Assembly: GCA_001464455.1 (NCBI GenBank)
Contig: LNEI01000029.1
Span: 1-64,000 of the forward strand
Direction: 5' to 3'
Origin: Acidobacteria bacterium Ga0077534
Lineage (GTDB): Bacteria; Acidobacteriota; Blastocatellia; Pyrinomonadales; Pyrinomonadaceae
DNA: 64,000 nucleotides
Shown here: positions 25,568 to 35,510 of the stretch, one piece after another
How the letters are laid out: each line of letters opens with the position of its first letter
Numbering within the stretch: the stretch's first letter is position 1
The notes under the pieces: model-generated
The model's database searches: none
What the model saw: the letters and a program-made list of their open reading frames with translations, nothing else
Told to the model about the DNA's origin: nothing
Translations under genes and position numbers: made by a program

Positions 25568-28500
25568 TTACTGCAGGCCCACCATGTCCACACCACTAAC
25601 ATCGTTCGCGATATTGAGAGCCCGCGAGGAAAATCTGTAGCGTTTCGAAGTGACTGCGATCGTATAGTTCGAACCGGGATTGACATCGCTGAAGGTGTAA
25701 ACCCCGAACGAACTTGTCGTAACTGTGCGAACTGACCCGTCACCCGCGACCAGACGGACCTGAGCGTTTCGAATACCCACGCCTTCGGGCGTAAGAACTC
25801 GACCTGTGACCGAGAAAAGCGGCGTTGCACCGATCAGAACGTTACCATGTTCGTACGCCGCAGGCAGGAGGGCTCCTTCGGTGCTTGAAACGCTTTGTAA
25901 TGTCGGAGAGCTGGCAAATATAACGGGATAGCTACCAACACTTGCGTCTGCTGAGACTTGGAACAGCACCGTCATCACTTCGCGGGTGCCTGCCGTATAC
26001 GCGTTTGTTGAGTCAACGAGAACCCCTATTTTGCCGCTGGCTGCCTGTTGAGTATTCAGCGATAAGTTGGATCCCGTAGGAACCCCAGAACCGATCGTAG
26101 CAGAGACAAATGTCATCACCGACGGGTTAAAGTTCAGCGTAAAGCTGGTCGACGACTCGTTGCCGGTTGCATCGAACCTGACCGGAACCCTCGCTATCTC
26201 ACCTCTGGCACCGAAAATATTCTCTACTCGGAGTGTTCGTACCGAAAGATCAGGCGATTCGAGCGACGGCGGTTCCGTATTTCCAGTCGGCCCGGTTGGT
26301 CCGCAGACAGGTTTGGATGGGAAGATGCCCAAATTGTACGCGGCGATCACGGTCACGTCACCTGCATCGATCTGGCCGTTTCCACATTCGCCAAACTCCG
26401 GAGTTCGGTTAACGTCTGCCGCCTGGAATTGCGGGCCCGACGGGATCGGCGGAATGTTTCCGAGCAGCACTTGACGGATGTAGGTCACATCGTTTGCCAG
26501 AACGGCATTGTCGCCGGCGGGCCCGCCATTTGCGTCGACAACGTCACCCTCTACTCTCTGGCTCAGGCCTTCGTCGTTGAGGATCGTTCCGGTTCCGCTC
26601 GCGGTTCCGATGACGCCGTTCGTGACGCTCGTTATGGTGATCGTGAAGGTCTCATTCGGCTCGACAACAGTATCTCCCACGACATTGACGGTCACGGTCT
26701 TGGTCGTTTCGCCGGGGGCGAAGGTCACGCTTCCTGTAGCGGCAGCGTAGTCGCCCGGAGCGACAGCCGTGCCATTTGCAGTGGCGTAGGTAAGGACTGA
26801 CGAGAATGCCGTCGGATTACCCGAACGCGTGAATGTAAATACAAATGGGGTCGTTCCTGAATTGCCCTCATTTGCGCTCACACTGTTGACCGAGAATCGC
26901 GGTTCGACGTCGTCGTTAAAGATAGTGCCGATGCCGTCAAACTCGATGATGCTCGCATTGACCGGATTCGAAAGCCTGACGATGAAGACCTCGTTCGGCT
27001 CGAACTTGATATCACCGTTTACTGTCACGTTTACTCTTTGCAGTGTTGGCGAATTGCTGGCAAACGTCAGCCTGCCCTGCGCCGCGACATAATCGCCGTC
27101 GGCTACGGTCGCCGTTCCGTCGATGGTCGTAAAATCAACCGAGCGGGCAGGCTGTCCCTGCGAAGGAAGCTCGGTGATCGTGACATCAAAGGCAAACGTC
27201 GTCGAACCCGAATCGGTCTCGTTCCGCGTTACGTTCGTAATTCGGAAGATCGGGCCAGCAGGCAGCGGAGCAACGCTTACCTGTACCGTCGAAGCATTAT
27301 TATCGCCGTTCGCATCGCCACCACCAGCGACGCTTGCAGTGTTTGTAATGCTCAACGCCGAGGTGGAAAGAACATTGACGGCTACAACGATCGTAGGAGC
27401 GATCTCGTTCGAATTTAGAACGGCCGATCGCGAACAGCTTACAACCGTCGAGGTGGACGCCGAACAGTTCCAGCCGGAACCGGATGCGGTAACGAGTGCG
27501 AGGCCAGCCGGCAAATTATCCGTTACGGTATAGGTACCGACCGTTGGGCCCGCACCGACATTTCTAACAACCAAGTTGAACGATGCCGAAGCTCCCTGCT
27601 GGAAGCTGCTTCCCGCTGACTTAACGATCGTCAGATCCGGCGGCAACGGCGTCGGTGTCGGTGTTGGCGTCGGCGTTGGCGTTGGCGTCGGTGTCGGCGT
27701 CGGTGTCGGCGTCGGCGTAGGCGTCGGCGTCGGTGTCGGAGTCGGCGTCGGAGTTGGCGTCGGAGTTGGCGTCGGAGTTGGCGTCGGTGTCGGCGTCGGA
27801 GTTGGCGTCGGAGTTGGCGTTGCGGTCGGTGTTGGTGTGGGTGTCGGCGCACCGCAAGCCTGTGAGTAACGAACTGCCGTGTTTGCAGGGATAGCCGCGT
27901 TGGCGTAGAAGAATGAGCTCGCGATCGAGCCACTCTCGTCCTCGATCCCTGCCGTCGCATTGTCAGGCAGAGGCTCACCGTCCGGTCGGCTTACTTTACC
28001 GCCACTAGGACGATCATCACCACCCGAACCTGTGCTCGGCGGTGTCGTTTGGACATAGTGTGCTTCGATATCGTTCGAACCTTCAAAGATCTTGATCTGG
28101 AAGGTCTGCGCCGGAGAGGTAAACGGATGATTCGGAATTCCTTTATACTCCACGATAAAGACTCGACTTCCCGGCGTTCCTAATGTCTGGTAGAAAATAC
28201 CATCGCCAACGGCAGCATTATCCGGCCGGAGATCCGTCCAGAAACCCGCAATTACGCCGTTAGGGTTGTCAACGGATGGGATAGGCTGACCTACACAGCA
28301 CCCGGCACCCTGGTTAGGCAGCACGGATAGGAAACCATTCGACGAGACGTATATCTTGGTATAGGTATTACCAAAATAATTAAAGGGGAAGTCCAAATTG
28401 ATCTCACCGACGCTATCATCGTCTAAGAACAGCGTATCTCCCGTTTCGCTGATCTCCTGGAAAGCGAAGGGCGGCGTACTCTGCACGTAAGTCGTCTCAC

Positions 28501-31102
28501 ATGCAGGAGGCACGCCGGTTTCGAATGCACCAATGTCTGAGCCATTTCCGCCCGGAGCATTGGCAACATCAGGATCATCAACCGGACGCGGCGAATTGCG
28601 CTGATCGGTCGTTACCCCGGGGGCAGCTGCTCCCTTATCGATCGCTGGACTTCCTGAAATAGGCCTGTGCGTCAAAGTTGGGCCGCCGTTATCTTCCAAA
28701 GGCAAAAGCGCCGGGTCAATGGGCGAGTCGAGATTGCCGACGATGTCGTTAGTTGCTCCGGAGAAGCCGATAGCATCTCCAACTATGCCGATCAGATTAT
28801 GACCGAGCGAGTTGAACTGCCCGAAGACATCAGAAGATTCAAAACCATTACGCGCAATGATGGTAGTCCGTATGGCAGGAGCCGGAATTATACCATCAGC
28901 ACTGTTAATATCGACGTTCTCGACATACAGGCCTGATCCAGCTGCTCCTCCAAAATTATTCGTGATCGTCGAGTTGGTAATGGCTACTTGCGATCCAAAG
29001 TCGGCAAAGATGCCGCCGCCAAGACCGTCTACGCCTTTCCCTTGGTTACTACCGGTAGAAGAATTTCCCGAGACGGTCGAATTCACCATTGTGAGCTGAC
29101 CTGCTCCGATTCCCAATTCGGGTGAATCCGGACGCCGGGGCAATCCTCTTACATGGATGGCTCCACCGTCACCGCCTAGGCTGGTGTTATCGTTTAGGGT
29201 CGAACGAGTTATATTCACCGTTCCCTCAGCGAAAATAGCTCCTCCGGGACCGCCGTTCGACGTGTTGTTCGCAAGTTTTGTTTCAATTACATTTACTGTC
29301 GAGCCAAAACCTACGTAGAGAGCTCCGCCGCCAACAAAGCCTGTTGGTGCTTCAACAGATGCAGGTGAGCTCGGAAGCAAATTGCTGCAGACCTCTAAAC
29401 GCGATCTTGTGATCGTGACGTTTGTACCGAACGAAGCAAAGATACAGGCTCCATTAAAATCGCGTGCGTCGAGCATGCTTAACGCATTCAAATTTACGTT
29501 GATGGCCTCCAACCCGCCGCTCGGAGCATCTCCACTTCTAAGAAGGCCTCCAATAAAGAAGATGCGGCGCTGATTATTACCACTTACGATGATATCGTTG
29601 CTCTCGCCATCGATCGTCAAAGGCTTGTCGATCACGATCTGATTCGAGGTGAGGCGGATCTCTAAACGTGGCCCCGTAAATGTGATGCGGCTGTTCGGAC
29701 ATGCGTCGATCACCGCTTGGCGAAGACTGCCAGGCCCGCTGTCGTTCTGATTTATGACAACCGGATCGACAATACAACCTGGTGTAGGAGTTGGCGTTGC
29801 CGTCGGGGTTGCGGTTGGTGTTGCCGTGGGTGTAGCCGTCGGGGTTGCGGTTGGCGTCGCCGTCGGTGTCGGCGTTGGTGTTGGCGTCGGCGTCGGCGTC
29901 GGCGTCGGCGTTGGTGTTGGTGTTGGTGTTGGTGTCGGCGTCGGCGTTGGTGTTGGCGTGGCGGTCGGCGTTGGAGTCGGCTCCGCGAAATTGGCAGTAC
30001 AGTTCTTATTAGGAGCGTCCATCACGACATTCGTGACCGGATTGGTTCCCGAACAGTCTCCCGTCCAGTTCACAAACCCAAATCCCGAATTCGCCGTCGC
30101 AGTTAACTGAACACTTTGATTCTGTCCATAAAACTGCGTACACAAAACACCCGGACACTGGATTCCACCCGGCGTACCAGCTACTGAACCACCAAACACC
30201 GGCGAAATAGGATTGATCGTTACCGTGAGATCGTTGGGGGTAGGTGTTGGCGTTGGCCCAGCGGACCCCTGCGGTGTGATCGAAAAATCGTCGACTGCCA
30301 ACCCGTCATCGGCTCCCGAAGCATCCGGGTCGTTCCACCGTATGAAAAATGTGGCGCCGTTTGGAATATTCAGTGACGGTATAGTTGTCGACAGCGTGGT
30401 TCGGTTTGCGGCCGCATTTCCATCTTTAGCTCCTGTCGTTCCGGTTTCGGGGGTGATGAAGTCCAATGCATCGACATCCGTATATGTTCCGGTGCTAAGG
30501 TCAGTCGCGTCGGTACTGATCTGAAAGTCGAGCCGATCAGTTCGTGCCGTAGTGCCGAGACGCCATTCTTCTCCGGTATAAGAAATGAGTAGCGAGGTGA
30601 TCGTGCTGCCAGTGCTGTTAACGAATCTGGCTCCAAAAACCGGGATCAGCGTTCCACTTCGCAGTCCGCCCAACGCCCGCTCTGTCGTGGACGCAGCCCC
30701 ATAACTGTAGGTGTCGCCCGTGTTGCTGGCACCAGTGTCCGCACCGTACTGTTCGTTATCACGCGCTCCTCCGCCAGTTTCCGTTAGATACCATCCCGTC
30801 GGTAGGGTTGAATTTGTCGTGCCGCTGTTAGCAAGCGAGTCGAAGTTCTCGGTCACTGCGTTGCCCAGCGTGTCGAGCGAAACGCTGCCAGTACCCGTAT
30901 CGAAGGGGCGAAGTGATGAGTCAGTCGCACCGAATGATGTCTCGGCCGTCTGCATCCCGAAAAGTTGCTTCATGGAATCTACCACCGAAGACCTTTCCGC
31001 GTTCGCCGCGGCGGTCGCGTAGGCGAGAACCAGCCCTGAAACAATAACAGTAGATAATAAAACGCTGATGACACGACCCTGCGACGACATTTTTTTCGAC
31101 AT
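25568..31102 (-). CDS. Giant multidomain secreted surface protein with dockerin-like, cohesin-like and Thr-Pro linker regions
   Basis: About 1844 residues from ATG 31102, which has GGGAGA 8 bases upstream and a signal peptide after it. In order: an N-terminal choice-of-anchor-type beta domain; a bacterial repeat with [15 protein letters not shown]; a Thr-Pro linker (29782-29985); a beta-helix with SPAIDKGA near its end; a nidogen-like segment ([23 protein letters not shown]); a second Thr-Pro linker (27637-27852); a DUF11 domain ([13 protein letters not shown]); two Calx-beta domains; a dockerin-like segment with two EF-hand-like loops ([12 protein letters not shown] and [10 protein letters not shown]...[12 protein letters not shown]); a cohesin-like domain; and the shared carboxypeptidase-regulatory tail. 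It is probably a calcium-binding cell-surface or released adhesin; no sortase or PEP-CTERM signal is visible. Confidence 0.82.
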   Translation of the reverse strand: MSKKMSSQGRVISVLLSTVIVSGLVLAYATAAANAERSSVVDSMKQLFGMQTAETSFGATDSSLRPFDTGTGSVSLDTLGNAVTENFDSLANSGTTNSTLPTGWYLTETGGGARDNEQYGADTGASNTGDTYSYGAASTTERALGGLRSGTLIPVFGARFVNSTGSTITSLLISYTGEEWRLGTTARTDRLDFQISTDATDLSTGTYTDVDALDFITPETGTTGAKDGNAAANRTTLSTTIPSLNIPNGATFFIRWNDPDASGADDGLAVDDFSITPQGSAGPTPTPTPNDLTVTINPISPVFGGSVAGTPGGIQCPGVLCTQFYGQNQSVQLTATANSGFGFVNWTGDCSGTNPVTNVVMDAPNKNCTANFAEPTPTPTATPTPTPTPTPTPTPTPTPTPTPTPTPTPTPTPTATPTATPTATPTATPTATPTATPTPTPGCIVDPVVINQNDSGPGSLRQAVIDACPNSRITFTGPRLEIRLTSNQIVIDKPLTIDGESNDIIVSGNNQRRIFFIGGLLRSGDAPSGGLEAINVNLNALSMLDARDFNGACIFASFGTNVTITRSRLEVCSNLLPSSPASVEAPTGFVGGGALYVGFGSTVNVIETKLANNTSNGGPGGAIFAEGTVNITRSTLNDNTSLGGDGGAIHVRGLPRRPDSPELGIGAGQLTMVNSTVSGNSSTGSNQGKGVDGLGGGIFADFGSQVAITNSTITNNFGGAAGSGLYVENVDINSADGIIPAPAIRTTIIARNGFESSDVFGQFNSLGHNLIGIVGDAIGFSGATNDIVGNLDSPIDPALLPLEDNGGPTLTHRPISGSPAIDKGAAAPGVTTDQRNSPRPVDDPDVANAPGGNGSDIGAFETGVPPACETTYVQSTPPFAFQEISETGDTLFLDDDSVGEINLDFPFNYFGNTYTKIYVSSNGFLSVLPNQGAGCCVGQPIPSVDNPNGVIAGFWTDLRPDNAAVGDGIFYQTLGTPGSRVFIVEYKGIPNHPFTSPAQTFQIKIFEGSNDIEAHYVQTTPPSTGSGGDDRPSGGKVSRPDGEPLPDNATAGIEDESGSIASSFFYANAAIPANTAVRYSQACGAPTPTPTPTATPTPTPTPTPTPTPTPTPTPTPTPTPTPTPTPTPTPTPTPTPTPTPTPTPTPTPTPTPLPPDLTIVKSAGSSFQQGASASFNLVVRNVGAGPTVGTYTVTDNLPAGLALVTASGSGWNCSASTSTVVSCSRSAVLNSNEIAPTIVVAVNVLSTSALSITNTASVAGGGDANGDNNASTVQVSVAPLPAGPIFRITNVTRNETDSGSTTFAFDVTITELPSQGQPARSVDFTTIDGTATVADGDYVAAQGRLTFASNSPTLQRVNVTVNGDIKFEPNEVFIVRLSNPVNASIIEFDGIGTIFNDDVEPRFSVNSVSANEGNSGTTPFVFTFTRSGNPTAFSSVLTYATANGTAVAPGDYAAATGSVTFAPGETTKTVTVNVVGDTVVEPNETFTITITSVTNGVIGTASGTGTILNDEGLSQRVEGDVVDANGGPAGDNAVLANDVTYIRQVLLGNIPPIPSGPQFQAADVNRTPEFGECGNGQIDAGDVTVIAAYNLGIFPSKPVCGPTGPTGNTEPPSLESPDLSVRTLRVENIFGARGEIARVPVRFDATGNESSTSFTLNFNPSVMTFVSATIGSGVPTGSNLSLNTQQAASGKIGVLVDSTNAYTAGTREVMTVLFQVSADASVGSYPVIFASSPTLQSVSSTEGALLPAAYEHGNVLIGATPLFSVTGRVLTPEGVGIRNAQVRLVAGDGSVRTVTTSSFGVYTFSDVNPGSNYTIAVTSKRYRFSSRALNIANDVSGVDMVGLQ
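27637..27852 (-). repeat. Hexanucleotide array encoding Thr-Pro linker 2
   Basis: About 36 copies of a 6-base unit read as GGNGTN on the plus strand, encoding alternating Thr and Pro on the minus strand. Third positions vary (T, C, A), so it is not a pure microsatellite. Units of six keep the frame if copy number changes. Confidence 0.9.
29782..29985 (-). repeat. Hexanucleotide array encoding Thr-Pro linker 1
   Basis: Same GGNGTN-type unit, with occasional Ala codons, encoding a Thr-Pro/Thr-Ala linker of roughly 68 residues between a bacterial-repeat domain and the beta-helix of the giant protein. Confidence 0.9.
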
Positions 31103-31338
31103 GACAAATATCTCCCTTAAATGACCGACGGACACGAACCCTCTGGCGCGCCCGTTCTCAAAACGGCAACCGAAAAAACTGATTTGCTGCTCTTAACCTC
31201 TAGAATATAGCGCACTTAGTAAGTTTTTTATAAATAAATGCTCCTGAGTTAACAGAAATGAAAGGCCACTTACTCGTACGAGCGCCTTCCTGACTATAAA
31301 GTCTGGATCGATGTCATATCTACAACGAAGACCAGAGA

Positions 31339-31560
31339 TTAGATTCGTCGTTCCCTACCAAGGCGATCATTCCCAACTGAACTTCGCAGCCCTCTGCAAT
31401 TCCACGCATTTTGCAACACTTTGTGCGTTATTGTGCGTTTCACGCGGAATGCTGTTTCTTTTTTGAAACGTTTGATGTAGGCTGAAAATCGATCGGACGG
31501 AATCTGTAAGCGGCGACAGAAATCTCGTTTACCGGCGTCGCCCGTGAATCGTCCGATCAT
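31339..31560 (-). CDS. Small uncertain ORF, possibly a DNA-binding protein
   Basis: Up to 73 basic residues from ATG 31560. The segment GKRDFCRRLQIPSDRFSAYIKRFKKE has a helix-turn-helix-like spacing (Leu-x-Ile-Pro turn). It sits divergently 21 bases from the endolysin start at the left edge of the phage-like block, where a regulator would be expected. There is no ribosome site, and I recognise no family. The remaining bases 31136-31338 show nothing. Confidence 0.3.
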   Translation of the reverse strand: MIGRFTGDAGKRDFCRRLQIPSDRFSAYIKRFKKETAFRVKRTITHKVLQNAWNCRGLRSSVGNDRLGRERRI

Positions 31561-31581
31561 TTGATATCTCAAAACAGTTGA

Positions 31582-32670
31582 ATGACTACGACTTTCACAG
31601 ATAAAGACAAATTAAAGGCCCTGGCGATTGTGCATGTTTTTGAGACGGGCAAGCCGTTTGGTGACTACGCGGCGTGCGTTGTGCTAAATGACGGAGCCGG
31701 AGTTTCCTACGGGATTAACCAGTTCACGCACCGGTCGGGCTCGCTCGCAGCGGTTGTGCGTACATATTTGAGTCTCGGCGGAACCGTCAGCCGCGAGACG
31801 CTGAGCGCAAAACTTCCCTCGCTCGCCGATAAATCAGCCGGTTCGGTCGCAAGACTCAGCCGTGATGAGCAGTTCAAGCGTGCTCTGCGTGCCGCGGCCG
31901 CAACCGGCGAGATGCGCCTCGCTCAGCGGCGCGTCGCTGAGGAAAGATACCTACAACCGGCGATCGACACATGCGAACGTATGGGTTTCGTCACGCCGCT
32001 GGCGCTCGCGGTCGTTTACGATTCCATAACGCACGGCTCTTGGGATTGGATCTCAGCCCGTGTGAAGGCATCGGTGCCGAGCGTCTATCGTGACCCGCTG
32101 ATATTCGAAAAAAGCTGGATCACCGAATACGTCCGGCTTCGTCACCGCTGGCTGACCGAAGTTCGGCGGCTGCGTGTGACCAACTACCGCACGAAGTTCT
32201 TTTTGAACCAGATCGCCATTTCGAATTGGACGCTCGCCCTGCCGCTGACCGTCCACGGTGCGCGGATCACAAATGAGCACCTCGACAAACCTCTCGAAAA
32301 CTCGGTCGCGGTAGAGACAACCTCCGACGCGCAGGATCGGCCGCCCATCGCGCCAGCCGAAACCGAGGCAATACCGTGGCCGGAGCCCTCTATCACTGAA
32401 AAAGCGGGCCAATTCGCATCGACGGCGGCCAGCGGTTTCGACCGCATCGACGGAGCGTTCAATTCGCTCGTCCGCCGCAGCGACGCGGCGAAATCGATGT
32501 GGACGACCGTCGCGGGTTCCGCGTCGCAGGCTGCGTGGGCCGTCTTCGGCTTCGTCATCGGCCTGCCGCGCGTCGTCTGGATCGGCGTAGCCGCAATAGC
32601 AGCCGCGCTCACGCTCCTCTATCTATACAGACAAATAACCCTCGGCCGCATCCGCGAACTCAGACAATAA
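31582..32670 (+). CDS. GH46 chitosanase/lysozyme-like endolysin with C-terminal membrane segment
   Basis: 362 residues. The N-terminal ~230 resemble GH46 chitosanases of the lysozyme superfamily. E21 in VHVFETG and D37 in LNDGAGVSYGINQF occupy the positions of the general acid and base, and AQRRVAEERYLQPAIDTCERMG...AVVYDSITHG aligns with the DERDRVYFDPAV...YYDAIVMHG region of Streptomyces CsnA. A variable linker follows and then one or two hydrophobic segments (about 310-350, WIGVAAIAAALTLLYLY). Heading a holin/spanin/portal block, it is most likely a membrane-tethered phage endolysin acting on peptidoglycan. True chitosanase activity is less likely in this setting. Confidence 0.7.
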   Translation: MTTTFTDKDKLKALAIVHVFETGKPFGDYAACVVLNDGAGVSYGINQFTHRSGSLAAVVRTYLSLGGTVSRETLSAKLPSLADKSAGSVARLSRDEQFKRALRAAAATGEMRLAQRRVAEERYLQPAIDTCERMGFVTPLALAVVYDSITHGSWDWISARVKASVPSVYRDPLIFEKSWITEYVRLRHRWLTEVRRLRVTNYRTKFFLNQIAISNWTLALPLTVHGARITNEHLDKPLENSVAVETTSDAQDRPPIAPAETEAIPWPEPSITEKAGQFASTAASGFDRIDGAFNSLVRRSDAAKSMWTTVAGSASQAAWAVFGFVIGLPRVVWIGVAAIAAALTLLYLYRQITLGRIRELRQ

Positions 32671-32690
32671 ACGGTTCAACGGGCATTCTA

Positions 32691-32731
32691 CTGACCGCTG
32701 ACCACTGACCACTGACCACTGACCACTGATT
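32691..32731 (+). repeat. Heptamer array CTGACCA abutting the holin-like start codon
   Basis: Six tandem 7-base units (CTGACCG, four CTGACCA, CTGATTA) fill the spacer and run into ATG 32732, leaving no Shine-Dalgarno sequence. Confidence 0.85.
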
Positions 32732-32917
32732 ATGAACGACACCAAAAACATCCTCCTCGCCTGGGCCAGCTCGGCCCCGACGATCCTAGCCGCCATTGAC
32801 GGCGTGACCTGGATCAGCGTTGTTTCGGCCATCGTGCTGCCGATACTTTTTTTCGCCATCGGCAAAACCGTAGACGTGCTGCTTCAGATCTACTTCCGCA
32901 ATCGCAAAGAAAAATGA
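32732..32917 (+). CDS. Holin-like small membrane protein
   Basis: 61 residues: a short N-terminus, one or two hydrophobic segments (WISVVSAIVLPILFFAIGKTVDVLLQIYF) and a basic tail (RNRKEK). Size, topology and place between an endolysin and spanin-like genes suggest a holin or pinholin that would release or activate the lysin. Its stop overlaps the next start by 4 bases (ATGA), so translation is coupled. No sequence family can be named. Confidence 0.5.
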   Translation: MNDTKNILLAWASSAPTILAAIDGVTWISVVSAIVLPILFFAIGKTVDVLLQIYFRNRKEK

Positions 32918-33309
32918 ACTCGATCCCGCAACACCTGAAATACATCGCTATCGCCGCGGCGGTGATCGTCATCATCGCATTTGCGGCAGACCGGTACTCG
33001 AGCTTTCGGGAGCGAACGCTCGAAACCTCGGCTGCTGAAACCAAGGCAAATGCGGCCGAAACCCAACGACGCGCCGAGCAGCTCGAAAGCGATGCCGCCG
33101 CGTACCGAGAAAAGATCGCATATCTCGAGGATCGAATAACCGAGATCAGCCGGATCGCAAGGAAACAAGATGAAGAGATCAAACTACATTCTAGCCGCAG
33201 CAATGCTGCTCGCGGCGATGCTGAACGTGCCCGTGGCACCAGGGCAATCGACACAACCACCCGCCAGCTCTGCGAAAAGCTCGCCGAGCTCGGACACGGA
33301 TGCGAATAA
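32914..33309 (+). CDS. Inner-membrane spanin-like (Rz-type) coiled-coil protein
   Basis: 131 residues with an N-terminal membrane anchor (YIAIAAAVIVIIAFAADRY) and a long Ala/Glu/Arg-rich coiled coil (about 30-95), as in Rz inner-membrane spanins. The last 140 bases are read in a second frame by the next gene, the arrangement typical of Rz/Rz1 pairs. The call rests on topology and position, not on sequence identity. Confidence 0.5.
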   Translation: MNSIPQHLKYIAIAAAVIVIIAFAADRYSSFRERTLETSAAETKANAAETQRRAEQLESDAAAYREKIAYLEDRITEISRIARKQDEEIKLHSSRSNAARGDAERARGTRAIDTTTRQLCEKLAELGHGCE

Positions 33310-33643
33310 GGCTATTAAAGCCTGCATGGCCGTTGCCGTCGAACTCGAAAAGACCCGGATCTTGGCCGATGCCCTCGAAATCGAAAAGCGCGTCGTTACC
33401 GAACGCCTCGAAACCGAGCGAAAAAGGACCGCCCTACTAACCGAGCTCGCCGCCACTCGCAGAAGCGAAGCGGAGGCTCTCGTAAAAGCTATCGAAGCCA
33501 AAAACGAAACCATCGCCGCCAAAGACGCGGTCATCGCGGCACATGAGAAACTGACCGCGTCGTTGAAAGCAAAACGCCCTTCGCTGCTCCGACGCATCGG
33601 CGACATTCTCGCGGGTGCGGCGGCGGTTGCGATCTTTAAGTAG
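33170..33643 (+). CDS. Exported coiled-coil protein overlapping the spanin-like gene
   Basis: 157 residues starting inside the preceding gene in another frame, with an AAGGAA site 5 bases before ATG 33170. A signal peptide (MKRSNYILAAAMLLAAMLNVPVAPGQ), a Pro/Ser-rich stretch, a long coiled coil (about 60-135) and a hydrophobic C-terminus (IGDILAGAAAVAIF) follow. Its position matches an Rz1-type outer-membrane spanin, but it lacks a lipobox cysteine and is longer than Rz1, so it may be an unusual spanin or a different envelope protein. Confidence 0.5.
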   Translation: MKRSNYILAAAMLLAAMLNVPVAPGQSTQPPASSAKSSPSSDTDANKAIKACMAVAVELEKTRILADALEIEKRVVTERLETERKRTALLTELAATRRSEAEALVKAIEAKNETIAAKDAVIAAHEKLTASLKAKRPSLLRRIGDILAGAAAVAIFK

Positions 33644-33652
33644 AGGACCGAT

Positions 33653-34948
33653 ATGAACAAAGACATTGAAACAGCCATCTCAAGCATCCGCGCGTCGTCG
33701 CTCGCTGTCGACAAACCGCAGCGGTACTACGACGGACAGCACGACCTCGCGTTTGCGACCGAGAAATTTAAAAGCACCTTTGGGTCGCTCTTCCGCGAAT
33801 TCGCACTAAACCTCTGCCCGGTCATCTGCGACGCGGTCCGCGACAAATTGCGTGTGACAGGATTCACCCGTATGAGTGACGGATCTAGCCGTGATCCGGA
33901 AATCACGCCTAAGGACGTGACTCATACTATCTGGAATCGAAACCGAATGGCGACGCGCTCCGGCAGCGTTCACAAGGAAGCACTCGTATGCGGGAATGCG
34001 TATCTGTTAGTATGGCCCGACGCCCTAGGACGCGCCGCATTCTACCCGAACCGTGCGTCGCAGGTAACCGTGAAGTATGACGAGGACGAGCCCGGCCACA
34101 TAAAGTGGGCGGCAAAGGCGTGGACAGATGCGTTAAACCGTATGCGTTTGAACATCTTCTATCCGGACCGCATCGAACGCTATGTTTCCAGGGCGACGGC
34201 TCAGGCAATCCCCGAAGCAAAGGAGTTTCAGCCGTTCGACGACGTAGGCCGGCGATCCGGCGTGATCGCAAACCCCTACGGTGTCGTCCCCGTCTTTCAC
34301 TTTGCTAACAACGCCGATCTTGGCAGTTTGGGACGCAGCGAGATCGATGCGGCGATGCCGGTTCAGGACGGGCTGAATAAGTCGGTACTCGACATGCTGG
34401 TCGCGATGGAGTTCTCGGCATTTCGCCAACGCTGGGCCGCTGGCATCGAGGTCGACTACGACGCGGAAGGCAAGGCCGTCGCTCCGTTCGAAAGCAGCAT
34501 CGACCACCTTTGGATCGCCGGCAGCCCGAATGCGAGATTTGGCGATTTCGAATCGGCCCAGCTCGATCAATTTCTGAAGGTAAAGGACAGCTTCCGCATC
34601 GACATGGCGTCGGTCACCGGCACACCGCTTCACTACTTCTTGCAAAACAACGCCGGCTTGCCGAGCGGCGAGGCCCTAAAGAAACTCGAGACGCGTTTCA
34701 TCGCCAAGATCCGCGACCGCCAGGAGAACTTCGGCCAGGTGTGGTCCGACGCGATGGCTTTTGCCCTACGTATCGAAGGCCGCGAAGGAACAGAACTGAT
34801 CACCCAATGGGAAGACCCGTCACCCGCGTCGGAGCGCGAGTTCCTCGAGAACATTCTCTTGAAAAGACAGATCGGCCTACCCGTGGGCGACGCACTACTC
34901 GAAGCCGGATATGGAGCTGCGGACGTAAATAGGATGGACGCGCTCTAA
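33653..34948 (+). CDS. Phage portal protein, SPP1 gp6-like
   Basis: 431 residues. The N-terminal YYDGQHDLAF...FREFALNLCPVICDAVRDKLRVTGF, then GNAYLLVWPD, NPYGVVPVFHF, GRSEIDAAMPVQDGLNKSVLDMLVAMEFSAFRQRW and TPLHYFLQN follow the SPP1-gp6/HK97-type portal family of tailed actinophages and relatives. The portal forms the dodecameric DNA gate in one capsid vertex. It begins 9 bases after the spanin-like gene, so lysis and head genes are in one transcript. Normally a large terminase gene lies directly upstream; here lysis genes are there instead. Confidence 0.88.
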   Translation: MNKDIETAISSIRASSLAVDKPQRYYDGQHDLAFATEKFKSTFGSLFREFALNLCPVICDAVRDKLRVTGFTRMSDGSSRDPEITPKDVTHTIWNRNRMATRSGSVHKEALVCGNAYLLVWPDALGRAAFYPNRASQVTVKYDEDEPGHIKWAAKAWTDALNRMRLNIFYPDRIERYVSRATAQAIPEAKEFQPFDDVGRRSGVIANPYGVVPVFHFANNADLGSLGRSEIDAAMPVQDGLNKSVLDMLVAMEFSAFRQRWAAGIEVDYDAEGKAVAPFESSIDHLWIAGSPNARFGDFESAQLDQFLKVKDSFRIDMASVTGTPLHYFLQNNAGLPSGEALKKLETRFIAKIRDRQENFGQVWSDAMAFALRIEGREGTELITQWEDPSPASEREFLENILLKRQIGLPVGDALLEAGYGAADVNRMDAL

Positions 34949-34951
34949 ATA

Positions 34952-35473
34952 TCAGTCACTAAAAGTTGGCGGATGAGGTGGATTGGTATAACCCAAAACC
35001 CGGTAGCGGTCAAAATAGACTAACTCACGACGGCCAAACCCGATGCGATAGAGAAAAAATCCGTAGACACCAGCAATCGCAAGCTTTAGCAAAACATCGA
35101 GCCATTGAGGAAAGCCGGTCAAATAGCTGGAAACGCGGAAATTATCATCGGGCCATAACACGTCAAGGACAAGCGTTGCGACAACCCAAGCGAAAACACC
35201 GCAGGAGAATAATCTGCCGATACGGTTCCCTTTGATCATCCCCCACGACGCTAGCCCGGTTATGCCCAGAATGAGTATCAATAACAGGATTCTCAGAACG
35301 AAAGCCGTAATCAATGGTTCTCGTCCGTCTGAAACAGAGATGCCGTAGTAGGCGAGCGTATCCGTCATGTAATAAAAAACGAAAAACGGTGAAGCTACAT
35401 GCGCCAAGGCCGTGAATATCAAAAGAGTCTGAGCGAGAATGACCGTCATCGGACGCTTAACGAGATTTTCCAT
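34952..35473 (-). CDS. Four-helix membrane protein, opposite strand inside the phage block
   Basis: 173 residues with four hydrophobic segments (VILAQTLLIFTALAHVASPFFVFYY, FVLRILLLILILGITGLASW, LFSCGVFAWVVATLVLDVLW, LLKLAIAGVYGFFLYRIGF). I recognise no family. It lies between portal and scaffold-like genes but on the other strand, so it is an insertion relative to normal head-gene order, as with phage morons. Its stop is 4 bases from the portal stop. A lysogenic-conversion, exclusion or simple chromosomal origin are all possible. Confidence 0.6.
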   Translation of the reverse strand: MENLVKRPMTVILAQTLLIFTALAHVASPFFVFYYMTDTLAYYGISVSDGREPLITAFVLRILLLILILGITGLASWGMIKGNRIGRLFSCGVFAWVVATLVLDVLWPDDNFRVSSYLTGFPQWLDVLLKLAIAGVYGFFLYRIGFGRRELVYFDRYRVLGYTNPPHPPTFSD

Positions 35474-35510
35474 GGTAGCTATTCGACGATATCACCAAGA
35501 TTCTACGACT

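Noticed and set aside
27576-27869. Gly-Val repeat protein on the plus strand
   Set aside because: It is the complement of the Thr-Pro linker codons of the giant surface protein.
32691-32731. CRISPR array
   Set aside because: Repeats are 7 bases, directly tandem and without spacers; no cas genes are present.
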